From Rhodococcus sp. ARC_M6 (GTDB lineage: Bacteria > Actinomycetota > Actinomycetes > Mycobacteriales > Mycobacteriaceae): a stretch of DNA of 64,000 bases. Shown here piece by piece: positions 20,330-29,400 of the stretch. Below the pieces are notes generated by a model. That model had not been told where the DNA came from. It worked only from the letters and a program-made list of their open reading frames with translations, and searched no databases. A program made the position numbers and the translations under genes. The DNA is taken from the NCBI RefSeq assembly GCF_022810305.1, contig NZ_JALGQH010000019.1, forward strand, positions 48,509 to 112,508. The letters are read 5' to 3'. The number at the start of each line of letters is the position of its first letter. Positions within the stretch are counted from its first letter, which is position 1.

Positions 20330-21511
20330 GCGTTCGGCTACCGAAAGTTCTTCTGCGAGAAGCTCCGCGAAGGTGAACGTGCCGGTCGGCTGATCGTCCT
20401 GGCCGAGCAGGTAGAGACGCTTGACCGAAATTAGAATTGCTTCGGCGATGGTGTCGCGCATCCGCGGATTGGTAAGTACCTCAACATCATTCGCGTTGGA
20501 GAGGTATCCGAGATCGATTTGAATTGTCGGCATGTTGGTCAGGCGCAACAACTCCCACGTACGGCCGTGAGTTCTGCAGTCCCGCAACGGAGTTCGCGCA
20601 ACAATTTCACGCTGGACAAAGCCCGTGAGCAGCTGGCCGATCCTCGACACGGAGCCGTGCGAGTTACCGAAATGGAAGCTGGCGATGCCGCTGGCCGACG
20701 GGCTGGAATTGCTGTCGCAGCGCAACGAGATCAAGAGATCGGCGTCGAATGCGTTGGAGGTCAACGCACGTTCGGCTTCGGTCGGATCCGCATTGTGCGG
20801 GCGCGAGAGGAAGGTTTCCATTCCCGTGGCTGCCATTCGCCCCTCGAGGCGCATAGCGAGATCCCACAAGATGTCGGCTTCGGAAATCCCGTTCACGATG
20901 GCGCCGGTGGACGGCCCACCCAAACCCGGATCGATGACGATGCGCTTTCCGCCGAGCTGCGGGCCCTTACGGTGCACCAGTTCCTGCTCGCTGATCGCGT
21001 GCGGCGAACCACCGGTGACACGGGTGCCGAGAAGCTCGAGCGAGCGAAGCGTCTGCGGACCGCAGATACCGTCGGCCGCGATACCGATTTCACGCTGGAA
21101 GGAAGAAAGGGATTCGTGAGTTTTCGGGCCGAAGAAACCGTCGACGCGACCCGTGTAGAACCCGAGATCCTGAAGTCTGGTCTGCAGCGCTGCCACGTCG
21201 TCGCCGTACAGCGGCGCGGACAACTGATAGATCAGAGTTCGGGCGCCCAGACGGTACGAGGCCTCACGAATGGACCGATACGTTGCAGGGCCCACAATTC
21301 CGTCGACAAGCAGCCCACGTTGCTGCTGGAAGGCACGAACGGCGCTGTCGAGGTGCTGATCGAAGATGACGTCCGGCGTAACCCAGTGGGCACCGTCGCC
21401 GCTTTCACGTCGAATGCTGGAGGGGATGTGATGCAGGTATCCCAGCTTCGTCAACGTGCCCCGAATCTCGGCGACGGCCGGGCCGTGATCACCGTGTCGG
21501 AGTCGATGCAT
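20324..21511 (-). CDS. cwlM: CwlM, peptidoglycan-synthesis regulator with a degenerate amidase_3 domain
   Basis: In mycobacteria CwlM, once phosphorylated by PknB, activates MurA and binds MurJ and FhaA. This protein has 395 residues from ATG 21511 (MHRLRHGDHGPAV). Two peptidoglycan-binding repeats come first (LVDGIVGPATYRSI; GRVDGFFGPKTHESL), then an N-acetylmuramoyl-L-alanine-amidase fold. Zinc-site residues are lost: the usual DPGHGG reads DPGLGG, SIHAN reads SLRCD, and the catalytic Glu segment reads IQIDLGYLSN. The C-terminal TGTFTFAELLAEELS resembles the phosphorylated tail of mycobacterial CwlM. A regulator rather than a hydrolase is therefore likely. Confidence 0.9.
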   Translation of the reverse strand: MHRLRHGDHGPAVAEIRGTLTKLGYLHHIPSSIRRESGDGAHWVTPDVIFDQHLDSAVRAFQQQRGLLVDGIVGPATYRSIREASYRLGARTLIYQLSAPLYGDDVAALQTRLQDLGFYTGRVDGFFGPKTHESLSSFQREIGIAADGICGPQTLRSLELLGTRVTGGSPHAISEQELVHRKGPQLGGKRIVIDPGLGGPSTGAIVNGISEADILWDLAMRLEGRMAATGMETFLSRPHNADPTEAERALTSNAFDADLLISLRCDSNSSPSASGIASFHFGNSHGSVSRIGQLLTGFVQREIVARTPLRDCRTHGRTWELLRLTNMPTIQIDLGYLSNANDVEVLTNPRMRDTIAEAILISVKRLYLLGQDDQPTGTFTFAELLAEELSVAERN

Positions 21512-21543
21512 GCGTGAAAACCTCTCGGATCGGGTAAAAGAAT

Positions 21544-21589
21544 TCGATCGATGTGCCTGGCAGTGGACCTGGACAGGCACATCGATCGA
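21544..21589. repeat. Perfect 16-base inverted repeat upstream of cwlM
   Basis: TCGATCGATGTGCCTG (21544-21559) and CAGGCACATCGATCGA (21574-21589) are exact reverse complements with a 14-base loop, 33 bases upstream of the cwlM start and downstream of trxA. It could end trxA transcription or form the cwlM mRNA leader. Confidence 0.6.
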
Positions 21590-21605
21590 TTATCTCAGAA
21601 AATCT

Positions 21606-21624
21606 GGGGATTGCGAGAATCCCC
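21606..21624 (-). terminator. Terminator after trxA
   Basis: GGGGATT and AATCCCC form a 7-base-pair stem with a 5-base loop. In trxA orientation it is followed by AGATTTTCT. It lies 6 bases beyond the trxA stop. Confidence 0.5.
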
Positions 21625-21629
21625 CCAAC

Positions 21630-21953
21630 TCACAAGACGTCCGCGAGTTCCTTGAGCAGCGCCGCTTTGCCCTTGGCTCCGACGATCGTCTTGATAGGCT
21701 TACCGCCCTTGAACAGGATCAACGTCGGAATCGACATCACCTGGAAGTCGCGAGCCGACGCCGGGTTGGCGTCGATGTCGAGCTTGGCGATGGTCAGCTT
21801 GTCGCTGTTCTCACCGGCAATTTCCTCGAGAACCGGAGCGACCATCTTGCACGGGCCGCACCAGGTTGCCCAGAAGTCGACCAGAACGGGCTTGTCACTG
21901 GCCAGAACGTCCTGCTTGAACGAATCGTCGGTGATGGTGACGGTATTCGACAC
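21630..21953 (-). CDS. trxA: Thioredoxin
   Basis: A 107-residue dithiol reductant of the cytoplasm. The active site is WATWCGPCKMVAPV and the cis-proline is in SIPTLILFKGG. It is reduced by the thioredoxin reductase encoded 40 bases upstream on the same strand, the arrangement of trxB2-trxC in M. tuberculosis. Full length, nothing unusual. Confidence 0.96.
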   Translation of the reverse strand: MSNTVTITDDSFKQDVLASDKPVLVDFWATWCGPCKMVAPVLEEIAGENSDKLTIAKLDIDANPASARDFQVMSIPTLILFKGGKPIKTIVGAKGKAALLKELADVL

Positions 21954-21993
21954 GATTACTCCTCGAAAGTGGTGAACGAGCTGCGGTCAGAAA

Positions 21994-22989
21994 TCAGGGG
22001 GCGCCGACGACGTCGACGGCGTGACCGGCGGCGTCGAGGGTGTTGGCGGTGATATCGCCACGATCGGCCAGCCAACGTTCGGCGTCGATGGCGGCGGAAC
22101 ATCCGGTGCCGGCAGCGGTGATGGCCTGACGGTACGTGTGATCGACCAGGTCACCGGCCGCGAAAACACCGTCGACGGAGGTGGCGGTGGAACCGGGGGC
22201 GACGCGGACGTAGCCGGCGTCGTCGAGATCGACCTGGCCCTTGACGAGTTCACTGCGCGGATCGTGGCCGATGGCGACGAACATGCCCGTGATCTCGAGA
22301 ATCGACGTTTCACCGGTGACGGTGTCGCGGACCTTCAAGCCGGTGACACTGTTCTCGCCCAACACTTCGAGGGGTTCGGTGTTGACGAGGAACCGGATTT
22401 TCTCGTTCGCCTTGGCGCGTTCGAGCATGATGCGCGAGGCCCGGAACTCTTCGCGGCGGTGCACCAGGGTCACGGAGCGGGCGAAGCGGGTAAGGAAGGT
22501 CGCTTCTTCCATGGCGGAGTCGCCGCCGCCGACGACGACGATGTCCTGGTCGCGGAAGAAGAACCCGTCGCAGGTGGCGCAGGCGCTGACGCCGCGGCCG
22601 AGCAGGCGTTCTTCGCCGTCGATGCCGAGGTAACGGGCGGCGGCGCCCATGGCCAGGATGATGGCGTGGGCGGCGTAGGTTTCGCCGTTGGCGACGACGG
22701 TTTTGATCGGCTGGCGCAGGTCGATTTCGTCGACGTCTTCGGTGCGGATGTCGGTGTCGAAGCGCAGGGCTTGTTCGCGCATCTGTTCCATGAGGTCGGG
22801 GCCCATGATTCCTTCGCGGAATCCGGGGAAGTTTTCGACTTCGGTGGTGGTCATGAGGGCGCCGCCGAACTGGGTTCCCTCGAAGAGGAGGGGCTGGAGC
22901 TCGGCGCGCGCGGTGTAGACACCTGCGGTGTATCCGGCGGGGCCGGAACCGACAATGATGACGTCATGGACCGTGGACGGAGTGGTCAT
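21994..22989 (-). CDS. trxB: Thioredoxin reductase (NADPH)
   Basis: Flavoprotein of 331 residues that reduces thioredoxin with NADPH. The FAD site is [20 protein letters not shown], the redox-active disulfide [10 protein letters not shown] (about 138), the NADPH site [13 protein letters not shown] with HRREEFRAS, and the C-terminal FAD motif [15 protein letters not shown]. It heads a trxB-trxA unit. In M. tuberculosis the anti-sigma-M gene precedes it directly. Here an ene-reductase/TetR pair lies between. Confidence 0.96.
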   Translation of the reverse strand: MTTPSTVHDVIIVGSGPAGYTAGVYTARAELQPLLFEGTQFGGALMTTTEVENFPGFREGIMGPDLMEQMREQALRFDTDIRTEDVDEIDLRQPIKTVVANGETYAAHAIILAMGAAARYLGIDGEERLLGRGVSACATCDGFFFRDQDIVVVGGGDSAMEEATFLTRFARSVTLVHRREEFRASRIMLERAKANEKIRFLVNTEPLEVLGENSVTGLKVRDTVTGETSILEITGMFVAIGHDPRSELVKGQVDLDDAGYVRVAPGSTATSVDGVFAAGDLVDHTYRQAITAAGTGCSAAIDAERWLADRGDITANTLDAAGHAVDVVGAP

Positions 22990-23147
22990 GCGAGCCTTCC
23001 AGTAGTAAAGAGCCGACTCTTCGTTCTTCGAGAGCCGTACCGATCAACACCAGGATAAGGGGTGTTGTTCCCGGCCTGGCCCGAAAAGTGGTTTGACCCT
23101 CAGTTGTCCCTCGAGTTGGCGTCTGCTGGAAGGTTCGCACTCGGCAG

Positions 23148-24335
23148 TTAGGTGCGCAGGGCCTCCCGCACGACGCAGCGAGTTCCGCTGTAGATGGTGG
23201 GCATGCACTTGTTGCAGTGGATGCACAGCCCCTCGGCGACGCTTTCGGCCTGAAATTTGTTGACCAGCTGAGGGTCTCGCAGAAGTGCGCGGGCCATCGC
23301 GACAAATTCGAAGCCTTCACTCAGGGCATTGTCGATGGTGTCGACGCGATTGATGCCACCGAGCAGGATGAGCGGCAACTTCAGGGTCTCACGGAACTGG
23401 CGGGCGAAGGGAAGGAAGAATCCCTCCTCGAACGGGTACGTCGGGAAGATTTTCGGGCCGTAGAACTTGAGGCCGTATCCCACGAGTTTGGGTTGGGAAG
23501 CAACGAACTCTGCCATCGGAACTTCGCCGCGGAAGAAGTACATTCCGTTGAGAAGTGAACTGCCGCCGGTTAATTGCATCGCGTCGAGGTGGCCGTCGGC
23601 CTCGAGAATCTTGGCGATGGGCAGGCTCTGGTCGAGCCACAGGCCTTTGGGGACGCCGTCGGACATATTGAACTTCGCGGTGACCGCCACCGATGATCCG
23701 GCTGCGAGGCGGACGGCTTCGATGACCCGACGCGGGTACTCGGCGCGCTTGGCGACGCTGCCGCCGTACTGATCGTGGCGCTTGTTCAGGTTGGGGCTCA
23801 TGAATGAACTGAGCAGGTAGTTGTGACCGAGATGGACCTCGATGGCATCGAATCCGGCATCGACCGCGATTCGTGCGGTGCGCTCGTAGTCGGCGACGAC
23901 ACCGTCGAGTTCCGCGAGGGTCGCGCCCTTCACGATGCCCATGGCCGGCGGACTCAGACGCGTCGACGGGGCGAGGGTCTTGGTCTTGTTGGAGAGGGTG
24001 TTGGCGACGAGTCCGGCATGACCGATCTGGGCGGCTGCGAGCGAGCCTTCGGCGTGGACTGCGTCGGTGAGACGACGCAGTCCCGGTAGTGCTTGCTCGT
24101 TCATGACGAGGGTGTCGCGGTGCACGCGTCCACCGGGTGAGACGGCGCAATACGCGACGGTGGTCATGGCGGCACCGCCACGAGCGACTTCGGCGTGGAA
24201 GTTGATCAGATCGTCCGAAACCGCTCCACGGGGCATGACGCCCTCGAATGTGGCGGCTTTGATAATGCGGTTCTTCAAGGTCAGCGGCCCGAGGCGGGCA
24301 GGTTCGAAAATCGCGGGTCGAGGCGGTGTGGTCAT
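23148..24335 (-). CDS. NADH:flavin oxidoreductase (Old Yellow Enzyme family)
   Basis: FMN-dependent TIM-barrel reductase, 395 residues from ATG 24335 (MTTPPRPAIFEPARLG). The frame is open further upstream but without family match and across the TetR promoter. Visible are LKNRIIKAATFEG, the substrate-binding pair in EVHLGHNYLLSSFMSP, KRHDQYGGSVAKRAEYPRRV and FEFVAMARALLRDPQLV. It ends with LCIHCNKCMP and a later Cys, like the start of the iron-sulfur segment of dienoyl-CoA reductases, but no NADPH domain follows. It is divergent from a TetR gene that probably controls it. Confidence 0.88.
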   Translation of the reverse strand: MTTPPRPAIFEPARLGPLTLKNRIIKAATFEGVMPRGAVSDDLINFHAEVARGGAAMTTVAYCAVSPGGRVHRDTLVMNEQALPGLRRLTDAVHAEGSLAAAQIGHAGLVANTLSNKTKTLAPSTRLSPPAMGIVKGATLAELDGVVADYERTARIAVDAGFDAIEVHLGHNYLLSSFMSPNLNKRHDQYGGSVAKRAEYPRRVIEAVRLAAGSSVAVTAKFNMSDGVPKGLWLDQSLPIAKILEADGHLDAMQLTGGSSLLNGMYFFRGEVPMAEFVASQPKLVGYGLKFYGPKIFPTYPFEEGFFLPFARQFRETLKLPLILLGGINRVDTIDNALSEGFEFVAMARALLRDPQLVNKFQAESVAEGLCIHCNKCMPTIYSGTRCVVREALRT

Positions 24336-24347
24336 GTTCTTCTTCCG

Positions 24348-24407
24348 GTCGGCGCCTGAATTATTACGTTGCCAGTGGACTCGTATATGGCACGATATAG
24401 CGCCGAC
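24348..24407. promoter_or_regulatory. Divergent promoter region of ene-reductase and TetR
   Basis: Between the two divergent starts, GTCGGCGC (24348-24355) is repeated inverted as GCGCCGAC (24400-24407). A smaller GCCA...TGGC inversion lies between them. These are weak operator candidates. Confidence 0.25.
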
Positions 24408-24434
24408 ACCGAATCTGTCCGACAATTCGTCACG

Positions 24435-25004
24435 ATGAACACCACAGGATCCGGTCGCCCACGAGACCCACGCATCGACGACGCAGTTCTCGAGGTCACC
24501 CGCTCGATGCTTCTCGACGTCGGTTGGGAGCAACTAAGTCTGCGCGCCATTGCCGCCCGAGCGAGTGTCAGTCGGGCATCCATGTCCCGGAGATGGCCGT
24601 CCAAGGCACACCTGGTTCTGGGATCTATTCTCGGAGCGACGCCTGATCTGACGCCCTTCGAGGGGACGGACCGCGTGGGGTGGATTCGCTGGGTGGTCGA
24701 CGGCAGCGCATTGTTGTTCTCGCGGCCCGAGGTGCGCGCGGCTGCGCCCGGACTGCTGGCCGCGCTACGCGATCACGATGACCTCCGCAACGAGCTCTGG
24801 CGTGGCTTCAGTGGACCGAGCACCGCGTTGTTTATTCAGAACTCGAATGATCCGGACGCTGCTCTACTGGATGCAAAGGCAGTGTTGGTGATGGCAGCCG
24901 GAGCCGCCATGTTCTCGAGCCTCATCGCCGTGGAGGATAATACGGATGAACTTCGGACCAGAATGCTGGAACTGTTGCTGCCGGCGGCAGAAATCAGCCG
25001 ATAG
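24435..25004 (+). CDS. TetR-family regulator
   Basis: Probable repressor of 189 residues from ATG 24435. The N-terminal helix-turn-helix is LSLRAIAARASVSRASMSRR followed by WPSKAHLV, the usual TetR core. The remaining helices form a ligand pocket with no recognisable specificity. It is divergent from the Old Yellow Enzyme gene, which is its likely target. Its 3' end overlaps the converging anti-sigma gene by 11 bases. Confidence 0.85.
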   Translation: MNTTGSGRPRDPRIDDAVLEVTRSMLLDVGWEQLSLRAIAARASVSRASMSRRWPSKAHLVLGSILGATPDLTPFEGTDRVGWIRWVVDGSALLFSRPEVRAAAPGLLAALRDHDDLRNELWRGFSGPSTALFIQNSNDPDAALLDAKAVLVMAAGAAMFSSLIAVEDNTDELRTRMLELLLPAAEISR

Positions 25005-25749
25005 TTTTGAGCGACACCATGTTCGGATTGTCGGTGCTGCAGTCCAATCCGACGGCAAGAGCCGTGATCTGGCGAGAATCTTTGCCGCGCAACAGAAGAA
25101 CAACGGCTGGGGTTCCTTGGACGGTGACCTCACCGGAACCTAGAAGTGGTTGATCTGCCGTAAATCCGTTGGCGAGCAGGCATCCAGATAGTTTTGTCGG
25201 ATCTTCCAGTGGTCCAAGATTTTTGGAACCGATCAAGGACAAGAAACTATCGGGAGTCGGGTCTTTGCTCACGCTCGGTGTTGATGCCACGGTGGATATC
25301 GGCTGTGCGGTGAGATCAGGCTCGGGCTGGTTGGGGCGTACCGCAATCAAGACGGCTACGACGGCAATAGTTGCCGCTGCAGCTCCGCCGATCACCCACC
25401 CGCGTCGTGACCGTCGTAACGGCACCACATTGGACGTGAAATTCGGGGAATCGGAATTCTGTTGTGCCCATTCGTTATCCAATGCTTCGTGGATGCGAGT
25501 GGCCAGTTCTGGCGGAATGTGATCGGTGTCGGTAGAAGTGTGGTTGTCGATGTCGCCCTGGGTACGCAGCACCTGAGTCACGTTGTCGAGTTTTCGGACG
25601 AACGACAGCGCATCCGGGTCTGCTTCGACCAGAGGCCACAAAGTTTCGCTGGTTTTCGGAGCGAGAACACCGGCGTGAAGATCAGCCAGAAGGTCCTCGG
25701 AAAATGGTGGGGCAAGAACAGACGGACCAGGTACAGATGAATCTGTCAT
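24994..25749 (-). CDS. Anti-sigma-M factor (RsmA-like)
   Basis: A 251-residue membrane protein from ATG 25749. The cytoplasmic N-terminal ~110 residues would hold the sigma factor, a single transmembrane helix follows a basic RRSRRG (GGAAAATIAVVAVLIAV, about 118-137), and the rest is outside. It lies 63 bases downstream of sigM on the same strand, matching Rv3912 after sigM in M. tuberculosis. Sequence is variable in this family, so assignment rests largely on topology and position. Confidence 0.75.
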   Translation of the reverse strand: MTDSSVPGPSVLAPPFSEDLLADLHAGVLAPKTSETLWPLVEADPDALSFVRKLDNVTQVLRTQGDIDNHTSTDTDHIPPELATRIHEALDNEWAQQNSDSPNFTSNVVPLRRSRRGWVIGGAAAATIAVVAVLIAVRPNQPEPDLTAQPISTVASTPSVSKDPTPDSFLSLIGSKNLGPLEDPTKLSGCLLANGFTADQPLLGSGEVTVQGTPAVVLLLRGKDSRQITALAVGLDCSTDNPNMVSLKTIG

Positions 25750-25812
25750 GAACCTTCCCCTTCCTCGGCGGCAGCGCACACTATTGCGCTCACAAGATAG
25801 GACGCGGCAGAG

Positions 25813-26394
25813 TCATGATCGGTTCCCGGTACCGCCGAACTGGGCCAATTCGCCCGCAAGACGCTTCCGAGCACGAGCGCAGCGACTCTTCACGGTCCCG
25901 ACCGGAATCCCTAGACGCAGTGCGGCCTCGGCCACGGGATAGCCCTCCATGTCCACAGCGACGACGGCAGCGCGCTGCTCAGGAGGCAATGCGGCCAACG
26001 CTGCTTCGACGGTCATGCTCATGTCCACCGCTTCGACGGCGTCGCGAGGATCCCGTGGCTCCTCCACGTTGTCGGCCGACAACGACAGCGCTTGGCGAGA
26101 CTTGTTTCGCCGTATCCGGTCCAGACACGCATTGACGACAATTGCATGCAGCCAACTCCGCACGGCCGCGTCCCGGCGAAACTTGGAAGCGTTGCGATGC
26201 GCGGAGAGCAACCCCTCCTGGAGTGCGTCCGCCGCATCCTCGTCCGAATAGCTGGTACGCCGGGCGACGTGCCATAGATGATCCTGATGCCGGGTCAGCA
26301 GTTCACGGAAAGCATGTGGATCGCCCGCCACATGTGCTGTCAGTAATTCGAAATCCGTAGCCCCGCCCCCGGTGCCCCCCCGATAAGTGTGCAC
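25813..26394 (-). CDS. sigM: ECF sigma factor SigM
   Basis: Extracytoplasmic-function sigma factor, 193 residues from GTG 26394. Region 2 is FRELLTRHQDHLWHVARRTS to EDAADALQEGLLSAHRNASK. Region 4 is LPPEQRAAVVAVDMEGYPVA followed by EAALRLGIPVGTVKSRCARA. It lies between murJ and its anti-sigma gene, as Rv3911 does. In mycobacteria SigM controls surface and secretion genes; that role is by homology. Confidence 0.92.
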   Translation of the reverse strand: MHTYRGGTGGGATDFELLTAHVAGDPHAFRELLTRHQDHLWHVARRTSYSDEDAADALQEGLLSAHRNASKFRRDAAVRSWLHAIVVNACLDRIRRNKSRQALSLSADNVEEPRDPRDAVEAVDMSMTVEAALAALPPEQRAAVVAVDMEGYPVAEAALRLGIPVGTVKSRCARARKRLAGELAQFGGTGNRS

Positions 26395-26442
26395 GGGCGG
26401 ATGTTAGCCCAGTGGAGGGGCTTTCGAGGGGTCGGAGACGGG

Positions 26443-29400
26443 TTAGCGGGCAGCAGTGAACGTTATGTCTGAGATGGATGTTTGGTTCTGTCCGGATTGC
26501 GTACTGAGCTTGGTGATCCAGACCAGCACGAACTGTCCGGCACTGTCGCTGGTGACCGGAATTTCGGTGACGCCGCTTTTCAAGACTCCGGATCCGATTT
26601 CCTTCGTCTGATCAAGTGTTGTGTCAGCAGAAGGGGCAGAACGGATTTCGACGACGGTACCGGGCGAATCGGATGTAATCGAAACGTTCTTCAGCGCCGC
26701 GGGATCAGCGAGCGTCAGCATCAGGCCGACGCCGTTCTTGAGTGACGGGAAGGGCTGGAAGTACGAGTCTGTTGACCACTCGGTGGCAGGGTTTCCGTCG
26801 ATGACGTTCTTGGCGGTAGCCGGTTGATCCGGGGTGCCTTGAGGTGAGAACACGGTCACGCGAGAGGCGTTCACCGGCATGGTGGCGACAGCGGGAGCCG
26901 GTGACGAATTCGTCTCGGGCGCAGAAACTTCCGTGGTCAAACCGAAGTTCTGTTCACTCAGTGGAGTGTCGCTACTGCTGCCCGAGAGGAAACTGGCAAC
27001 CCACACGCCGAGCAGGATCAGCACGATGACTGTGAAGACGCCGAGTGCGGTCAATGCGGCAAGCATCCGCGTCGACTTCTTCTTCTCGGCTTCAATTGCC
27101 TCGGGGTCTGTCAAGGCGTGTCCGGACATACCCGGATCGCGATGGCCCAGACGCAGAGCCGGAATCATTTCCGTCTTGTCGTTGACAACAGATGCCTGAT
27201 CGAGAATGTGTTGCACCGTTGCGGCAGTACGGATTCCACTCTCCGACTGCAGTGCCCGTGTGGCGACCGCTGAGATATCGAACGGTACCTCGGGGCGGAT
27301 GACGCGTACCTCGATCGGGCGTCCGGCAGCATCGCGACCAGCCGGCAGCAATCCGCCGACAGGGCCGGCCGAGGGTTCCGCGAGGGGCCAACGGGCCGTG
27401 ATCAGGGCGTAGAGCATGGCGCCGAGACCGCGAACGTCGCTGGTGGAATCCGCCTCGGCAAGCGTTGCGGGGAAAGCGAGTACGGCATCGCCGTTGATGC
27501 TGATACGCACCCGATCGGGGTGATCGATGGACAGTGCACCACCGGTACGGTGAGCTGCCTCGGCGGCAGATGCGAGGCTACGAACAGCGCGTGCGGCACC
27601 GATCGGCGACGGCGTCGTTTCGGCCATTTCGCGCAGTGATCGGCCCGGCGTCCATTCAGCGACGACGATGCCGCCCGAGCTTCCACGGACGACGTCGAGG
27701 ACTCGCGCGAGTCCGGGAGAATTGATGCGGCCCAGGCGTAATGTGCGCGAAAGCACGGCCTGCGGACCGGACTGCGGGTTGTCGTCGCCGCGCTGTTCCG
27801 CGTCGACGAACGTCAGGGCTACTTCGCGATCGAGTTTGACGTCGAGGGCTTCCCAGAACTGCAGTCCGCGGGTTCCGCCGTGAGGTGCCAGTAGTCGGTA
27901 ACGTCCGCCGGCGACCGAGGCGCCGGGAATGAGTTTGGGCCCACGCGGCATCGACCGGGGCACCGAGGCAGTCGGCGCCGAGGCAGTCGGCGCGTTGGCC
28001 GGGGGTCGGGAAGCCGGGGGTGCCGAAGCCGGCACAGCGTTTGGTGGCACAGCCTTGGATGGCGCAGCTCGAGGTGCCACAGTCTTCGGTGCCACAGCTT
28101 GAGGTGCCACAGCCTTCGGCGCAGCTGTCTCAGGTGGAGCGGCCTTGGGTTCTACAGCCGAGGCCGGCTTGGACGCCTTCACGGCAGAAGTTCCGGCGTT
28201 CTTGTCGTCGGAGACCTTGTCGTTGCTCACCCTCGCTCCTTCACTTTCGGTTGACCATCCCCTCGTTCCAGAACCAGCGGTCGTTCCAGGTCGAGGGGTG
28301 GTTCCAGCACCAGGGTACGGCAGCGCACCTGGCTGTTCGTACGCGTTTGATCCCATTCTGATTGCGGGAATCAGAACGGTTGCGGCGTCGTCGATATTTT
28401 TGTCCGAGTTGTCTTCGTCCGGAATTGCATGCGATTTCTGTGTCGGCTCGGGGCGACCCAACAAAGAACGAATCTTCCGGGAGACGGCAACCGTTACGGA
28501 AAGAACTTCCGGGATCTTTTTGAAGTACAGAATCGTGAAGGTGATGGCGAGCATGAGGATGCCGCCGACAGCGACGCGAACAAACGATCCGGGTCCGCCG
28601 AATCGTTCGGTGAGCTGGTCGAATCCGAGTACCCGGTCGACGGCCAACATTGTCAGGGAGCCGGCCAACGACGCGAGTACGACGGACCACACGGTTTTGC
28701 CGACGTTGGCCATCTGCAGGTTGCCGAGGCTGCGGTGCAGTAGGTAGCCACCGATGGCAGCTCCGGTGATGTATCCGATTCCGTTGGCGGCGCCGAGCAG
28801 GATCACGACCTGGTCGGTGTTGGATGCGACCAGCGGGACCAGTGCGGAGAGCGCGACCTTGACGGCGGTGATGCCGAGAACGATCCACGTCGGTGTCCAC
28901 GCCTGTTCCCGGGCGTAGAAGACGCGAAGCTGGATCAAAACCAGTGCGTAAGGAATGAGGGTGAAGGCCGACCAGCTCACGGCGGTGCCGAGACGCTCGG
29001 CCTGCTCGGGTCCGAAGCGGCCGTAGCCGTAGAGGGCTTCACCGACCTGCGGTCCCATGAACGTCAGGAACATGATGATCGGGACCAGCGTGATCATGGT
29101 CAGTCGCGTCGCGACGGAGAGGTCGTCGACCACAGCGGGGGTGTCGTCGGCGGCGGCGTTGCGGCTTAGTCGCGGCATGATCGCCGTCAGCACGGTCACA
29201 CCGAGGACGCCGTACGGGAGCTGGAGCAGCAACCACGCCTGGCTGTAGATGGCCGGGCCGGCCTCGTCGACGTGTGAGGAGATGCGGGTCGCGAAGATCA
29301 TGCCCATCTGGCTGATCAGCACGTACAAGATGATGGCGACGGCCATGCCGCCGAACTGGCGGAGGCGATCGTCGAGTCCCCAGAGCGGCTTGAGGGAGAT

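Noticed and set aside
20519..21517. 332-codon open frame antisense to cwlM
   Set aside because: No family features, while cwlM is well supported on the other strand.
22021..23058. 345-codon open frame antisense to trxB
   Set aside because: Gly/Asp/Val-rich shadow of a clear thioredoxin reductase gene; no ribosome site or domain.
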